DNA of 6,933 nt from an uncultured Opitutales bacterium. GTDB taxonomy: Bacteria > Verrucomicrobiota > Verrucomicrobiia > Opitutales > Intestinicryptomonadaceae. The notes below the pieces were generated by a model. That model saw only the letters and a program-made list of their open reading frames with translations, made no database searches and was not told the origin of the DNA. The DNA is taken from NCBI GenBank assembly GCA_900552245.1, contig URYY01000113.1, positions 1-6,933 on the forward strand. Reading direction: 5' to 3'. The position numbers and the translations under genes were made by a program. Below are positions 6,578-6,933 of this stretch, piece after piece (the stretch's first letter is position 1; each line of letters opens with the position of its first letter).

Positions 6578-6933
6578 AAAAATCGCTCTTAGTGCTTTGC
6601 CTTAGGCGCTTAATCGCAGTTTTTGCAGTTTTTGCCGCGGTGATTTCCGCGCTTATGATTTCAGACTACATAAACGCAAAGCGGCTCATAAAGGACGTTG
6701 ATTCCACTCTGCTTGAGATGCGCGACTCCATAACAAAAAGCCCGAACGACGAGAGTTTGAAGTCGGATTTCGTTCGGCTTGAACTCCTTTACAGGCGCGC
6801 AGTTTTTGCGGATGCGGACACTCGCAAAGTAGGGCTTTCGCTGCTATTTTTTTCGCTCTTTGCAGTGGCTGTTTCAAGTGCTGTTTTAATACAAAAGAGA
6901 GAGCCCAAATTGGAGCCTCCGAACGCAAATTCG
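6574..6933 (+). CDS. Small two-helix membrane protein of unknown function (3' end outside the window)
   Basis: An open frame runs from ATG 6574 to the window edge with no stop, giving 120 residues. The frame starts in an ATGA overlap with the NapH-like gene and has AAGGA 8 bases upstream. The product has a basic N-terminus (MKKSLLVLCLRR), a first transmembrane helix at about 12-30, a charged and probably helical segment of about 55 residues (31-85; includes LLEMRDSITKSPNDESLKSD) and a second helix at about 86-106. It ends in a hydrophilic Pro-rich tail (EPKLEPPNANS) that continues out of the window. The residues between the helices resemble a 'short helix, P-x-D-E-x-L-K, second helix' pattern that I associate with uncharacterised two-helix proteins beside such propeller genes; this is memory, not a search. 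It could be an accessory subunit of the neighbouring redox complex. Confidence 0.7.
   Translation, partial: MKKSLLVLCLRRLIAVFAVFAAVISALMISDYINAKRLIKDVDSTLLEMRDSITKSPNDESLKSDFVRLELLYRRAVFADADTRKVGLSLLFFSLFAVAVSSAVLIQKREPKLEPPNANS

Overview
The window is one gene-dense stretch with every gene on the plus strand. The largest gap between genes is 4 bases, and most neighbours overlap by 1 to 17 bases, so it reads as the interior of a single operon. Both ends are cut: the first and last genes are partial. I see no promoter, terminator, RNA gene, mobile element or CRISPR array. The base composition is moderate, roughly half G+C by eye. The protein families (a squalene-hopene-cyclase-like protein of the 'LPFDRS' type, a WPRFR-type PQQ-like propeller, an NHL protein with GCCNP, and a NapG/NapH-like pair with these signatures) are ones I associate with the Planctomycetota-Verrucomicrobiota-Lentisphaerota group. 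A mid-GC member of the Verrucomicrobiota or Lentisphaerota is my best guess. That is inference from family memory, not from a search.

The left part (1-2671) is isoprenoid chemistry. The tail of a gene resembling the C-terminus of polyprenyl diphosphate synthases overlaps a very large (843 aa) protein. In that protein an N-terminal alpha/alpha-barrel prenyltransferase-beta-like region is joined to a squalene-hopene-cyclase-like region that keeps the class II acid motif DxDD.

The middle (2655-4810) holds two proteins, each with one N-terminal membrane segment and a predicted periplasmic beta-propeller. One is PQQ/BamB-like with about seven blades. The other is a short NHL-type protein with a GCCNP motif.

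The right part (4815-6577) is a redox pair: a probable Tat-exported polyferredoxin of the NapG/MauM type with four [4Fe-4S] motifs, and a seven-helix membrane protein of the NapH/NosR type with CxxxCP motifs and two complete [4Fe-4S] motifs. The last gene (6574 to the window end) encodes a small two-helix membrane protein and is cut by the window.

Taken together, the operon joins lipid or isoprenoid cyclisation to a quinol-linked-looking iron-sulfur electron relay with periplasmic propeller scaffolds. No catalytic reductase, molybdopterin subunit or CxxCH haem protein is encoded here. My working hypothesis is a membrane redox complex co-made with a dedicated cyclic isoprenoid. The parts belong to recognisable families, but I know of no assigned function for the whole set.
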